From the NCBI GenBank assembly GCA_050516505.1, contig CP191518.1, positions 1,984,001 to 2,048,000 on the forward strand: a stretch of 64,000 bases of DNA. Reading direction: 5' to 3'. Below are positions 34,051 through 44,812 of this stretch, one piece after another. Source of the stretch: Scandinavium ludwigii_A. GTDB lineage: Bacteria > Pseudomonadota > Gammaproteobacteria > Enterobacterales > Enterobacteriaceae. The notes under the pieces are model-generated. The model saw only the letters and a list, made by a program, of their open reading frames with translations. It did no database searches and was not told where the DNA came from. The position numbers and the translations under genes are program-made. Within the stretch, counting starts at the first letter, position 1. Each line of letters begins with the position of its first letter.

Positions 34051-37000
34051 ATGATCCCACAGATTTCTCAGGCACCCGGCGTTGTTCAGCTGGTGCTGAA
34101 TTATTTGCAGGCACTGGAGCAACAAGGTTTTACCGGCGATACCGCCACCCGTTACGCCGACAGGCTGACGATGGCGACCGATAACAGCATATATCAGCTC
34201 CTCCCCGATGCCGTGGTTTTTCCCCGTTCAACCGCTGACGTCGCGCTGCTTTCACGCATTGCCGATGAAGAGCGTTTCCGCTCGCTGGTCTTTACGCCGC
34301 GCGGTGGCGGAACGGGCACCAACGGCCAGTCGCTGAATCAGGGCATCGTCATTGATATGTCCCGCTATATGAATCGCATCATTGAAATCAATCCCGAAGA
34401 GGGGTGGGTGCGGGTAGAAGCGGGCGTTATCAAAGATCAGCTTAATCAGTTTCTAAAACCTTACGGGTATTTTTTTGCGCCTGAACTGTCAACCAGTAAC
34501 CGCGCCACGCTGGGCGGGATGATCAACACCGATGCGTCCGGACAAGGGTCGATGGTGTATGGCAAAACCTCTGACCACGTGCTGGGCGTGCGAGCGGTGT
34601 TGCTGGGCGGCGATATTCTGGATACGCAGCCGGTACCGGTGCTGCTGGCGGAAACGCTGGCTAAGGAGCAGTCGGCCAGCGGGCGCATTTACCGTACGGT
34701 GTATGAGCGCTGCAAAGAAAACCGCCAGTTGATTATCGACAGCTTCCCAAAACTGAACCGCTTCCTCACCGGTTACGATCTGCGTCATGTCTTCAATGAC
34801 GAGATGACTGAGTTTGACCTGACCCGTGTGTTAACCGGGTCGGAAGGCACGCTGGCGTTCATCACCGAAGCGCGGCTGGATATCACGCGCCTGCCGAAAG
34901 TACGTCGCCTGGTGAACGTCAAATATGATTCCTTCGATTCGGCGTTGCGCAATGCGCCATTTATGGTCGATGCGCGTGCGATGTCGGTGGAGACCGTCGA
35001 TTCGAAAGTGCTGAATCTGGCGCGGGAAGATATCGTCTGGCACTCCGTCAACGAACTTATTACCGACGTGCCGGACAAAGAGATGCTCGGCCTCAATATC
35101 GTGGAATTTGCTGGTGATGATGAAGCGCTGATCGCCGGTCAGGTGAGCGCCCTGTGCCAGCGTCTTGATGCGCTTATCGCCGCAGGCGAGGGCGGCGTCA
35201 TCGGCTGGCAGCTTTGCAATGAACTGGACGGCATCGAGCGAATTTACGCGATGCGCAAAAAAGCGGTCGGCCTGCTCGGCAATGCCAAAGGCGCAGCCAA
35301 ACCGATTCCGTTTGCCGAAGATACCTGCGTGCCTCCAGAGCATCTGGCGGATTACATCGTCGAATTCCGCGCGCTGCTCGACGGGCATGGCCTCAGCTAC
35401 GGCATGTTTGGTCACGTCGATGCGGGCGTGCTGCACGTTCGCCCGGCGCTGGACATGTGCGACCCGCAGCAGGAAATCCTGATGAAACAGATTTCCGATG
35501 ATGTTGTCGCGCTGACGGCAAAATATGGCGGCCTGCTGTGGGGCGAACACGGCAAAGGTTTCCGTGCGGAATACAGCCCAGCTTTCTTTGGCGAAACGCT
35601 GTACGGTGAGCTGCGCAAAGTGAAGGCGGTGTTCGACCCTAATAACCGTCTTAACCCAGGAAAAATTTGTCCGCCGGAAGGCGTGGATGCGCCGATGATG
35701 AAGGTGGATGCGGTCAAGCGCGGCACCTTCGACCGGCAAATCCCGATTTCAGTGCGCACTTCCTGGCGCGGGGCGATGGAGTGCAACGGCAACGGTCTGT
35801 GTTTTAACTTCGATGTGAACAGCCCGATGTGTCCGTCGATGAAAATCACCAGCGACCGGATGCATTCGCCAAAAGGTCGCGCCACATTGGTGCGCGAATG
35901 GCTGCGTCTGTTGGCCGATCGCGGTATTGATCCGCTCAAGCTTGAAAAAGAACTGCCGGAAAAACGCGCCAGCCTGCGGGGCCTGATTGAACGGACGCGC
36001 AACAGTTGGCATGCCAACAAAGGCGAATACGATTTCTCGCACGAAGTGAAAGAGGCGATGTCCGGCTGCTTGGCCTGCAAAGCCTGTTCAACGCAGTGCC
36101 CGATCAAAATCGACGTGCCTGATTTCCGTTCACGTTTCCTGCAGCTGTATCACACCCGCTATTTACGCCCGATGCGTGATCACGTGGTCGCCACGGTCGA
36201 AAGCTATGCGCCACTTATGGCGCGCGCGCCGAAAACGTTCAACTTCTTTATCAGCCAGCCTTGGGTCAAGAATTTGTCAAAGAAGCACATCGGCATGATT
36301 GACCTGCCGCTGCTGTCAACGCCATCGCTACAGCAGCAGATGGTGGGACATCGCTCGGCGAATCTGACCCTTGAACAGCTCGAGGCACTGAGTTCGGAGC
36401 AAAAAGCGAAAATGGTGCTGGTGGTGCAGGATCCGTTCACCAGCTACTACGACGCGCAGGTGGTGGCAGATTTCGTCCGACTGGTGGAACGCGTTGGCTA
36501 TCAGCCGGTCGTCCTGCCGTTCTCACCGAACGGTAAAGCGCAGCACATTAAAGGCTTCCTGGCGCGCTTTGCGAAAACGGCACAGAAAACGGCTGATTTT
36601 CTCAACCGTGTGGCGCAACTTGAGATGCCGATGGTGGGCGTCGATCCGGCGCTGGTGCTGTGCTATCGCGACGAATATAAGCAAACGCTCGGCGAAAAAC
36701 GTGGTGATTTCCAGGTTCAACTGGTGCATGAGTGGTTGCCGAAAGCCCTGGAAAATACAGAACTGCGTGATGTTAGCGGTGAGGCCTGGTATCTGTTCGG
36801 TCATTGTACCGAAGTGACTGCGCTGCCGATGGCACCCAAACAGTGGGCGTCTATATTCGCTCGCTTTGGTGCGAAGCTGGAAAGCGTCAGCGTGGGCTGC
36901 TGCGGCATGGCCGGAACCTATGGCCATGAAGTGAAGAATCACGCGAACTCATTGGGCATTTATGCTTTGTCCTGGCAGCAGGCGATGCAACGCCTGCCTC

Positions 37001-37107
37001 GCAACCGCTGTCTGGCCACGGGATATTCCTGTCGCAGCCAAGTGAAGCGCGTTGAGGGCAGCGGCGTACGCCATCCGTTGCAGGCTTTACTGGAGATTAT
37101 AGGATGA
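34051..37107 (+). CDS. ydiJ: FAD/Fe-S D-2-hydroxyglutarate dehydrogenase YdiJ
   Basis: A 1018-residue two-part oxidoreductase. The N-terminal half is an FAD-binding PCMH/VAO domain (FTPRGGGTGTNGQSLNQG near residue 86, TGSEGTLAFITEA near 262) with an FAD-oxidase C-domain that ends NPGKICPP. The C-terminal half is GlpC-like with 4Fe-4S cysteines (MSGCLACKACSTQCPIKID near 669) and CCG-type cysteines (SVGCCGMAGTYGHE near 950). E. coli YdiJ oxidises D-2-hydroxyglutarate to 2-oxoglutarate. The stop overlaps the menI start by four bases, so the two are coupled. Confidence 0.94.
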   Translation: MIPQISQAPGVVQLVLNYLQALEQQGFTGDTATRYADRLTMATDNSIYQLLPDAVVFPRSTADVALLSRIADEERFRSLVFTPRGGGTGTNGQSLNQGIVIDMSRYMNRIIEINPEEGWVRVEAGVIKDQLNQFLKPYGYFFAPELSTSNRATLGGMINTDASGQGSMVYGKTSDHVLGVRAVLLGGDILDTQPVPVLLAETLAKEQSASGRIYRTVYERCKENRQLIIDSFPKLNRFLTGYDLRHVFNDEMTEFDLTRVLTGSEGTLAFITEARLDITRLPKVRRLVNVKYDSFDSALRNAPFMVDARAMSVETVDSKVLNLAREDIVWHSVNELITDVPDKEMLGLNIVEFAGDDEALIAGQVSALCQRLDALIAAGEGGVIGWQLCNELDGIERIYAMRKKAVGLLGNAKGAAKPIPFAEDTCVPPEHLADYIVEFRALLDGHGLSYGMFGHVDAGVLHVRPALDMCDPQQEILMKQISDDVVALTAKYGGLLWGEHGKGFRAEYSPAFFGETLYGELRKVKAVFDPNNRLNPGKICPPEGVDAPMMKVDAVKRGTFDRQIPISVRTSWRGAMECNGNGLCFNFDVNSPMCPSMKITSDRMHSPKGRATLVREWLRLLADRGIDPLKLEKELPEKRASLRGLIERTRNSWHANKGEYDFSHEVKEAMSGCLACKACSTQCPIKIDVPDFRSRFLQLYHTRYLRPMRDHVVATVESYAPLMARAPKTFNFFISQPWVKNLSKKHIGMIDLPLLSTPSLQQQMVGHRSANLTLEQLEALSSEQKAKMVLVVQDPFTSYYDAQVVADFVRLVERVGYQPVVLPFSPNGKAQHIKGFLARFAKTAQKTADFLNRVAQLEMPMVGVDPALVLCYRDEYKQTLGEKRGDFQVQLVHEWLPKALENTELRDVSGEAWYLFGHCTEVTALPMAPKQWASIFARFGAKLESVSVGCCGMAGTYGHEVKNHANSLGIYALSWQQAMQRLPRNRCLATGYSCRSQVKRVEGSGVRHPLQALLEIIG

Positions 37108-37514
37108 TCTGGAAACGTAGCGCGACGCTGGATGCACTCAATGCGATGGGCGAGGGCAACATGGTTGGCCTGCTGGATATTCGCTTTGAAGGTCTGTCTG
37201 ACGACAGCCTGGAAGCCACCATGCCGGTGGACAGTCGCACGCATCAGCCGTTTGGTTTGCTGCACGGCGGTGCGTCTGTGGTGCTGGCCGAAACGCTGGG
37301 TTCTGTGGCGGGCTATCTCTGCACCGAAGGTGATGAAAAGGTGGTGGGCGTTGAAGTGAACGCCAATCACATTCGCGCCGTGCGCAGCGGAAGGGTGCGC
37401 GGCGTCTGTAAAGCGCTGCATGCCGGACGCCGTCATCAGGTCTGGCAGATAGAGATCTTCGATGAGCACGGCAAATTGTGCTGCACATCCCGACTCACCA
37501 CGGCGGTGGTTTAG
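37104..37514 (+). CDS. menI: 1,4-dihydroxy-2-naphthoyl-CoA thioesterase
   Basis: A 136-residue hotdog-fold thioesterase (YdiI/MenI). It hydrolyses DHNA-CoA in menaquinone synthesis and has broad acyl-CoA activity. The hotdog signature HQPFGLLHGGASVVLAETLGS spans residues 47-67, with the catalytic glutamate in VVLAETLG. ATG 37104 overlaps the end of ydiJ (ATGA). The gene is followed by a terminator at 37541. Confidence 0.95.
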   Translation: MIWKRSATLDALNAMGEGNMVGLLDIRFEGLSDDSLEATMPVDSRTHQPFGLLHGGASVVLAETLGSVAGYLCTEGDEKVVGVEVNANHIRAVRSGRVRGVCKALHAGRRHQVWQIEIFDEHGKLCCTSRLTTAVV

Positions 37515-37540
37515 AATAACTGAACAATAAAAGAGCAATT

Positions 37541-37564
37541 AAAGCACCGAATCACGGTGCTTTT
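37541..37564 (+). terminator. menI terminator
   Basis: AAAGCACCG, AATCA, CGGTGCTTTT. The stem ends in four T. Confidence 0.82.
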
Positions 37565-37935
37565 CGCCCTTATTTGTGGCGAGTTACTTCATTAATCCAC
37601 ATTCCTGGATTGAATGATGAGAATGGCTGATGGTTTATTGGACTGAACCCTAAGAAGGGTCCCGTTTTATTACTTCGCAGTTAACTGAAGCTTCAGATTA
37701 ATTCACTTTCTTTTTCCGGGCAGATGTTGCATCCTCATCGCAGCAGTTCGCCTGCATTCCACGGAAGCCACTGTTGTCTCTCTTCTGGATTCATTTTTGC
37801 AAAGAGACTTTTGGCGTTTCGGTTAAAACTGGCTTTTAATCGACGTGAAAATTCACAACGTATCGCCTAAAGATTGATGATTTTCTTCGTTTTTTCCTTA
37901 TGCGTTACTGGTTCACATGCTTACAGGAATTAACG
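37565..37935 (+). other. Long gene-free leader upstream of lpxP
   Basis: About 370 bases without a supported gene. A small hairpin (ACCCT, AAGA, AGGGT) lies near 37647. The last 100 bases are T-rich. A long 5' untranslated region would suit a cold-induced gene, but I see no cold-box match and no clear promoter. Confidence 0.4.
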
Positions 37936-38850
37936 ATGGCAAAAGCCTTCGACAAATCGCTGCTACACCCTCGCAATTGGTTAACCTGGTTTGGTTTAGG
38001 TGTGCTGTGGTTGCTCGTCCAACTTCCCTATCCTCTGCTCTATATTATCGGATCTTCTCTCGGCCGCGCCGCGCGCCCATTTTTGAAAAGAAGAGAAAAG
38101 ATTGCGTCAAGAAATCTAACACTTTGTTTCCCGGATATGACTGACGAAGCAAAAGAGAAACTCATTGAGCAGAATTTTATTTCTCTCGGAATGGGTTTAA
38201 TTGAAACCGGTATGGCCTGGTTCTGGAGCGATGCCCGGGTTAAAAAATGGTTTGATGTTGAAGGCTACGAAAACCTGACCAAAGCGCTTGAAAACAAAAA
38301 AGGCGTTATGGTGGTCGGCGTGCATTTCATGTCGCTGGAACTGGGTGGCAGAACGATGGGCCTGTGCCGTCCCATGATGGCAACTTACCGTCCGCATAAC
38401 AGCAAATTGATGGAGTGGGTGCAAACTAAAGGCCGTCTGCGTTCCAATAAAGCGATGATCGACCGCCGTAATCTGCGGGGCCTGGTGAGCGCGTTGAAAG
38501 CCGGGGAAGCGGTCTGGTTTGCCCCGGATCAGGATTACGGCCCGAAAGGCAGTACCTTTGCGCCATTCTTTAATGTCCCGGAGGCGGCGACCACCAACGG
38601 TACGTTTGTGCTTCAACGCTTGTCAGGTTCCGACCTGCTGACCATCACCATGGTGCGTAAAGCCAATAACCGGGGTTACAGTCTGTACATCAGTGAACCG
38701 CTGACCGATTACCCGACTGAAGACGAGTTCAAGGCCGCGAGTTATATGAACAAAGTCATCGAAAAAGAGATCCTGCGTGCGCCAGAGCAGTATTTATGGG
38801 TGCACCGCCGCTTCAAAACGCGCCCGGCGGGTCAGGCGTCGCTTTACTAA
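37936..38850 (+). CDS. lpxP: LpxP-type lipid A acyltransferase
   Basis: A 304-residue inner-membrane acyltransferase of the LpxL/LpxM/LpxP family. It transfers an acyl chain from acyl-ACP to Kdo2-lipid IVA. The protein is closer to LpxP than to LpxL (LHPRNWLTWFGLGVLWLLVQ at the start, MARPFLKRRE-like AARPFLKRREK). LpxP adds palmitoleate in the cold. One N-terminal membrane helix is visible. The catalytic HX4E motif is HFMSLE near residue 130. ATG 37936 follows AGGA. In E. coli lpxP lies elsewhere; here it stands between menI and sufA. Confidence 0.88.
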   Translation: MAKAFDKSLLHPRNWLTWFGLGVLWLLVQLPYPLLYIIGSSLGRAARPFLKRREKIASRNLTLCFPDMTDEAKEKLIEQNFISLGMGLIETGMAWFWSDARVKKWFDVEGYENLTKALENKKGVMVVGVHFMSLELGGRTMGLCRPMMATYRPHNSKLMEWVQTKGRLRSNKAMIDRRNLRGLVSALKAGEAVWFAPDQDYGPKGSTFAPFFNVPEAATTNGTFVLQRLSGSDLLTITMVRKANNRGYSLYISEPLTDYPTEDEFKAASYMNKVIEKEILRAPEQYLWVHRRFKTRPAGQASLY

Positions 38851-38867
38851 CGAACCTGTTTTTCCTG

Positions 38868-38903
38868 AAAGCCCCGTGAGCCTCCGCCACGGGGCTTTTT
38901 TAT
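38868..38903 (+). terminator. lpxP terminator
   Basis: AAAGCCCCGTG, loop, CACGGGGC then six T. The remaining gap up to sufA (38904-39120) has an AT-rich middle with no gene; the OxyR, IHF and IscR sites known from E. coli sufA would lie here, but I could not assign them. Confidence 0.92.
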
Positions 38904-39120
38904 TATCGCCGCAGACAGCAATTCCTATCTCATAAATTGGTATTTTCTATACATCTTTTCATTGCCGCATTTTTTCTCCGCCGTTGAAGTTAAAGCATTT
39001 ATTTTTCAATGTATTGAACATTTCCCGATAGCCCTGTCCAGTCTGCGCACAGGGTCTATGCTTAGTAAAAGCCCTCTATTGGAGGCATTCCGCGGAAAGC
39101 CCCTGCTGACAAGGGGTTGA

Positions 39121-39139
39121 AGTGATAATCATTATCACT
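39121..39139 (+). promoter_or_regulatory. Fur box of the suf operon
   Basis: AGTGATAAT C ATTATCACT is a perfect palindrome and a close Fur match, 46 bases before sufA. Fur repression of suf under iron-replete conditions is known in E. coli. Confidence 0.9.
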
Positions 39140-39184
39140 AACATAGAGGGATGCCCTGTTGGCTTCAACGTATAAGGTGGACCT

Positions 39185-39559
39185 ATGGAATTGCATTCAG
39201 AAACCTTCAACCCAGCTGATTTTTCCTGGCGCGGAATCAGCCTGACGCCCGCTGCGGCGGCCCATGTGTGCGACCTGGCAATCCAGCAGGACGTGCAGGG
39301 GATCCGTCTGGGGGTCAAAACCTCCGGCTGTGCGGGTTTTGCTTACGTACTGGATACCGTTACCGAACCGAAAGCAGACGATCTGCTGTTTGAGTCTGAC
39401 GGCGCGAAGTTGTGGGTGTCATTACAGGCGATGCCCTTTATCGACGGCACGGAAGTCGATTATGTGCGCGAAGGCTTAAATCAGATCTTTAAGTTTCACA
39501 ACCCGAAGGCCCAGCATGAATGTGGCTGTGGTGAAAGTTTTGGGGTGCAGGCGGAGTAA
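39185..39559 (+). CDS. sufA: Fe-S cluster assembly A-type carrier
   Basis: A 124-residue A-type carrier that accepts Fe-S clusters from SufBCD and passes them to apoproteins. The three conserved cysteines are present: GVKTSGCAGFAYVLD near residue 50 and HECGCGESFG near the end (CGC). ATG 39185 follows AAGGTGGA. It is the first gene of sufABCDSE, used under iron starvation and oxidative stress. Confidence 0.96.
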   Translation: MELHSETFNPADFSWRGISLTPAAAAHVCDLAIQQDVQGIRLGVKTSGCAGFAYVLDTVTEPKADDLLFESDGAKLWVSLQAMPFIDGTEVDYVREGLNQIFKFHNPKAQHECGCGESFGVQAE

Positions 39560-39561
39560 TT

Positions 39562-41049
<1,488 letters not shown>

Positions 41050-41065
41050 GCATTAAGGGACACAC

Positions 41066-41812
41066 ATGTTAAGCATTAAAGATTTACAGGTAGCGGTAGA
41101 AGATAAAGAGATCCTGCGCGGGCTTAATCTGGATATTCGCCCGGGCGAAGTGCATGCCATCATGGGGCCAAACGGCTCCGGGAAAAGTACCCTGTCGGCG
41201 ACGCTCGCCGGGCGTGAAGATTACGAAGTGACTGGCGGCACGGTTGAATTCAAAGGCAAAGACCTGCTGGAACTGGCGCCAGAAGATCGCGCCGGAGAAG
41301 GCATTTTCATGGCCTTCCAGTATCCGGTGGAAATTCCCGGCGTCAGCAATCAGTTTTTCCTGCAAACGGCACTTAACGCGGTGCGGCAATATCGCGGCCA
41401 GGAATCACTCGACCGCTTTGATTTTCAGGATCTGATGGAAGAGAAAATCAAATTGCTGAAAATGCCGGAAGATTTGCTGACCCGTTCAGTCAACGTCGGT
41501 TTCTCCGGCGGTGAGAAAAAGCGTAACGACATTCTACAAATGGCGGTGCTTGAGCCAGAACTGTGCATTCTTGATGAATCAGATTCGGGGCTGGATATCG
41601 ATGCGCTGAAAATTGTCTCCGACGGCGTCAATGCGCTGCGTGACGGCAAACGGGCGTTTATTATCGTCACCCACTACCAGCGTATTCTTGATTACATCAA
41701 ACCGGACTTTGTGCACGTGTTGTACCAGGGCCGTATTGTTAAATCCGGCGATTTCACGCTGGTAAAACAGCTGGAGGAGCAGGGCTATGGCTGGCTTACC
41801 GAACAGCAGTAA
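41066..41812 (+). CDS. sufC: Fe-S assembly ATPase SufC
   Basis: A 248-residue ABC-type ATPase. It drives conformational change in SufBC2D, which exposes the cluster-assembly site. Walker A is GPNGSGKST (near residue 34), the signature FSGGEKKRNDIL, Walker B LCILDESDSGLD, and the switch IVTHYQR. It is soluble and pairs with SufB and SufD instead of membrane permeases. Its 3' end overlaps the sufD start by 26 bases. Confidence 0.97.
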   Translation: MLSIKDLQVAVEDKEILRGLNLDIRPGEVHAIMGPNGSGKSTLSATLAGREDYEVTGGTVEFKGKDLLELAPEDRAGEGIFMAFQYPVEIPGVSNQFFLQTALNAVRQYRGQESLDRFDFQDLMEEKIKLLKMPEDLLTRSVNVGFSGGEKKRNDILQMAVLEPELCILDESDSGLDIDALKIVSDGVNALRDGKRAFIIVTHYQRILDYIKPDFVHVLYQGRIVKSGDFTLVKQLEEQGYGWLTEQQ

Positions 41813-43058
41813 CGCGCTGCAGCAATGGCATCATCTGTTCGAGGCGCAAAGCACCGCGCGCACGGCGCATTCGGAACAGCACCTGCAGCAGATGCTTCGT
41901 CTCGGCCTGCCAACGCGTAAGCAGGAAAACTGGAAATACACGCCACTGGATGGGTTGCTGAACAGTCAGTTTGTCAGCGCTGAGGCGACGATTGATGCGC
42001 AACAGCGCGACACATTAGCGTTGCCTGTCGACGCGCTGCGAATGGTATTTGTGAATGGCCAATTCATTCGCGAACTGAGCGATGAGCTGGCGGACAGCGG
42101 TTTCCAGGTCACGGTGGATAACGCGCGTGAGGCGCTCCCTGCGGCGGTCCAGCCGGAAGTGTTCCTGCACCTCACGGAAAGCCTGGCGCAGACGGTGACG
42201 CATATTCAGGTGGCACGTAATCAACGTCCTGCCAGACCGTTGCTGTTGATGCATATCACCCAAGGCGCTGAGGGTGAGGTGATGAACACGGCACATTATC
42301 GTCATCATCTGGAACTGGCACAGGGTGCGGAAGCGAAGGTCATTGAACATTACGTCAGTCTGAACGACGCGCGGCACTTTACCGGTTCCCGACTGACGAT
42401 GCAGGTCGCGGACAACGCCCATCTGCAACATATCAAGCTCGCGTTCGAAAACCCGACCAGCTATCACTTCGGTCATAACGACATTCAGCTCGGTCAGGAT
42501 GCCAGCGCGGCGAGCCACAGTTTCCTGCTCGGTGGCCTCGTGCTACGACATAACACCAGCACCCAACTCAACGGCGAAAACACCACGCTGCGCATCAATA
42601 GCCTGGCGATGCCGGTGAACAATGAAGTGTGTGACACCCGCACTTGGCTGGAGCATAACAAGGGCTACTGCAACAGCCGTCAGCTGCATAAAACTATCGT
42701 GAGCGATAAAGGCCGGGCGGTGTTTAACGGGATTATCAACGTCGCACAGCACGCGATTAAAACCGACGGGCAGATGACCAACAACAATCTGCTGCTCGGA
42801 AAACTGTCAGAAGTGGACACCAAGCCACAGCTGGAAATCTATGCCGATGACGTGAAGTGCAGCCATGGCGCGACCATCGGGCGTATCGACGACGAACAGT
42901 TGTTCTATCTGCGTTCGCGCGGAATTAAACAGCAGGCCGCCCAGCAGATGATCATGTATGCGTTTGCCGCTGAGCTGACTGAAGCCATCAGCGATGAGTC
43001 TATCAGACGTGAAGTGCTGGCGCGGATTGGCCAGCGTTTACCGGGAGGAAGAGCATGA
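41787..43058 (+). CDS. sufD: Fe-S scaffold subunit SufD
   Basis: A 423-residue structural homologue of SufB. It helps bring iron into the SufBC2D scaffold. The start MAGLPNSSNALQQWHHLFE matches E. coli SufD, so the 26-base overlap with sufC is real. The C-terminal part has CSHGATIGRIDDEQLFYLRS near residue 358, with the histidine implicated in cluster assembly. It ends in the ATGA overlap with sufS. Confidence 0.97.
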   Translation: MAGLPNSSNALQQWHHLFEAQSTARTAHSEQHLQQMLRLGLPTRKQENWKYTPLDGLLNSQFVSAEATIDAQQRDTLALPVDALRMVFVNGQFIRELSDELADSGFQVTVDNAREALPAAVQPEVFLHLTESLAQTVTHIQVARNQRPARPLLLMHITQGAEGEVMNTAHYRHHLELAQGAEAKVIEHYVSLNDARHFTGSRLTMQVADNAHLQHIKLAFENPTSYHFGHNDIQLGQDASAASHSFLLGGLVLRHNTSTQLNGENTTLRINSLAMPVNNEVCDTRTWLEHNKGYCNSRQLHKTIVSDKGRAVFNGIINVAQHAIKTDGQMTNNNLLLGKLSEVDTKPQLEIYADDVKCSHGATIGRIDDEQLFYLRSRGIKQQAAQQMIMYAFAAELTEAISDESIRREVLARIGQRLPGGRA

Positions 43059-44275
43059 CATTTTCCATTGAACGGGTGCGCGCTGATTTCCCGCTGCTGA
43101 CCCGTGAAGTCAATGGCCAACCGCTGGCGTATCTGGACAGCGCGGCCAGCGCGCAAAAACCCAACGCGGTGATCGACGCCGAAGCGGAGTTTTACCGTCA
43201 CGGTTATGCGGCGGTTCACCGCGGCATTCACACCCTGAGCGCTGAAGCGACGACCCGTATGGAACAGGTACGCCAACAGGCGGCTAACTTCCTCAATGCC
43301 CGTTCGGCTGAAGAACTGGTCTTTGTGCGCGGCACCACCGAAGGCATCAATCTGGTGGCAAACAGCTGGGGCGACAGCCACGTCGCACAGGGCGATAACA
43401 TCGTTATCAGTCAGATGGAACACCACGCCAACATCGTGCCGTGGCAGATGCTCTGCGCGCGCGTAGGAGCGGAACTGCGCGTGATCCCACTCAACGCGGA
43501 CGGCACGCTGCAACTGGATGCGATCCCCGGTCTGTTTGACGAACGCACGAAGCTGCTGGCAGTCACGCAGGTCTCGAATGTGCTCGGCACGGAAAACCCG
43601 GTGCAGGCGCTGATCGAACTGGCGCATCAGCACGGCGCAAAAGTGTTGATTGACGGAGCACAGGCGGTGATGCATCACACCGTGGATGTCCAAAGCCTGG
43701 ATTGCGATTTTTATGTTTTCTCGGCGCATAAGCTGTACGGCCCGACTGGCATCGGCGTGCTGTACGTGAAAGAAGCGATTTTGCAGGATATGCCCCCGTG
43801 GGAAGGCGGGGGCTCAATGATTGCCACTGTCAGTCTGACGGAAGGCACCACCTGGGCGAAAGCGCCGTGGCGCTTCGAAGCGGGTACGCCAAACACCGGC
43901 GGGATTATCGCTCTCGGAGCAGCGCTGGAGTATGTCAGCGGGCTGGGTCTGGACAATATTGCCGATTACGAGCACACCTTAATGCATTACGCGCTGGCTG
44001 AGCTGGCAACGGTGCCGGATATCACGCTGTACGGCCCGCAAAATCGACTCGGCGTTATCGCCTTTAATCTCGGTAAACATCACGCCTATGATGTCGGCAG
44101 TTTCCTCGATAACTACGGTATTGCGGTGCGGACCGGACACCATTGCGCCATGCCGCTGATGGCGTTCTTTAACGTGCCAGCCATGTGTCGCGCGTCGCTT
44201 GCGATGTACAACACGGTTGAAGAGGTGGACCGTCTGGTGGCAGGATTGAAACGTATTCATCGTTTACTGGGCTGA
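43055..44275 (+). CDS. sufS: Cysteine desulfurase SufS
   Basis: A 406-residue PLP enzyme that converts cysteine to alanine and passes the sulfur to SufE. The PLP lysine is Lys226 in SAHKLYGP. The active-site persulfide cysteine is in RTGHHCAMPLMA near residue 364. It is a class II (group II NifS-like) desulfurase, which may also act on selenocysteine. Overlaps the sufD stop by four bases and precedes sufE by 12. Confidence 0.97.
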   Translation: MTFSIERVRADFPLLTREVNGQPLAYLDSAASAQKPNAVIDAEAEFYRHGYAAVHRGIHTLSAEATTRMEQVRQQAANFLNARSAEELVFVRGTTEGINLVANSWGDSHVAQGDNIVISQMEHHANIVPWQMLCARVGAELRVIPLNADGTLQLDAIPGLFDERTKLLAVTQVSNVLGTENPVQALIELAHQHGAKVLIDGAQAVMHHTVDVQSLDCDFYVFSAHKLYGPTGIGVLYVKEAILQDMPPWEGGGSMIATVSLTEGTTWAKAPWRFEAGTPNTGGIIALGAALEYVSGLGLDNIADYEHTLMHYALAELATVPDITLYGPQNRLGVIAFNLGKHHAYDVGSFLDNYGIAVRTGHHCAMPLMAFFNVPAMCRASLAMYNTVEEVDRLVAGLKRIHRLLG

Positions 44276-44287
44276 CAGGGAGGCTCT

Positions 44288-44704
44288 ATGGCCGCATTGC
44301 CGGACAAAGATAAGCTGTTGCGTAACTTCAGTCGTTGCGCCAACTGGGAAGAAAAATACCTGTATATCATTGAGCTGGGCCAGCGTTTAGCCCCGCTGAA
44401 TGAGGACGCGCATAACCCGGAAAATATTATTCAGGGTTGCCAGAGTCAGGTGTGGATTGTGATGGAACGTAATGCCGACGGGCGGATTGAACTGCAGGGC
44501 GACAGCGACGCTGCTATCGTTAAGGGACTGATTGCCGTCGTATTTATTCTCTACCATCAGATGACCGCCCAGGACATTCTGGCTTTTGATGTGCGCCCGT
44601 GGTTTGAGAAAATGGCGCTGACCCAACACCTTACGCCCTCGCGTTCGCAGGGGCTTGAAGCGATGATCCGCGCAATTCGCGCGCAGGCTCTGAGTTTTAG
44701 CTAA
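44288..44704 (+). CDS. sufE: Sulfur acceptor SufE
   Basis: A 138-residue protein that accepts persulfide sulfur from SufS on Cys51 (ENIIQGCQSQVW) and delivers it to SufB. Length and fold class match the family. ATG 44288 follows GGGAGG. It is the last gene of the suf operon; a GC-rich hairpin at 44738-44760 follows but lacks a T run. Confidence 0.97.
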   Translation: MAALPDKDKLLRNFSRCANWEEKYLYIIELGQRLAPLNEDAHNPENIIQGCQSQVWIVMERNADGRIELQGDSDAAIVKGLIAVVFILYHQMTAQDILAFDVRPWFEKMALTQHLTPSRSQGLEAMIRAIRAQALSFS

Positions 44705-44812
44705 ACTAATCTTAAAATACAGCTTTCATTCTGTAACGCGAGGTGGGGATTCCGCCTCGCGGGTGGGTTCAGCTTTCTGGCGTTCTGTCAGTGACAAAAA
44801 GGGAAACTCAGT

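Noticed and set aside
44738..44760. GCGAGGTGG/CCGCCTCGC hairpin after sufE
   Set aside because: A good stem without a T run; it may reduce read-through into ldtE but cannot be called a terminator.
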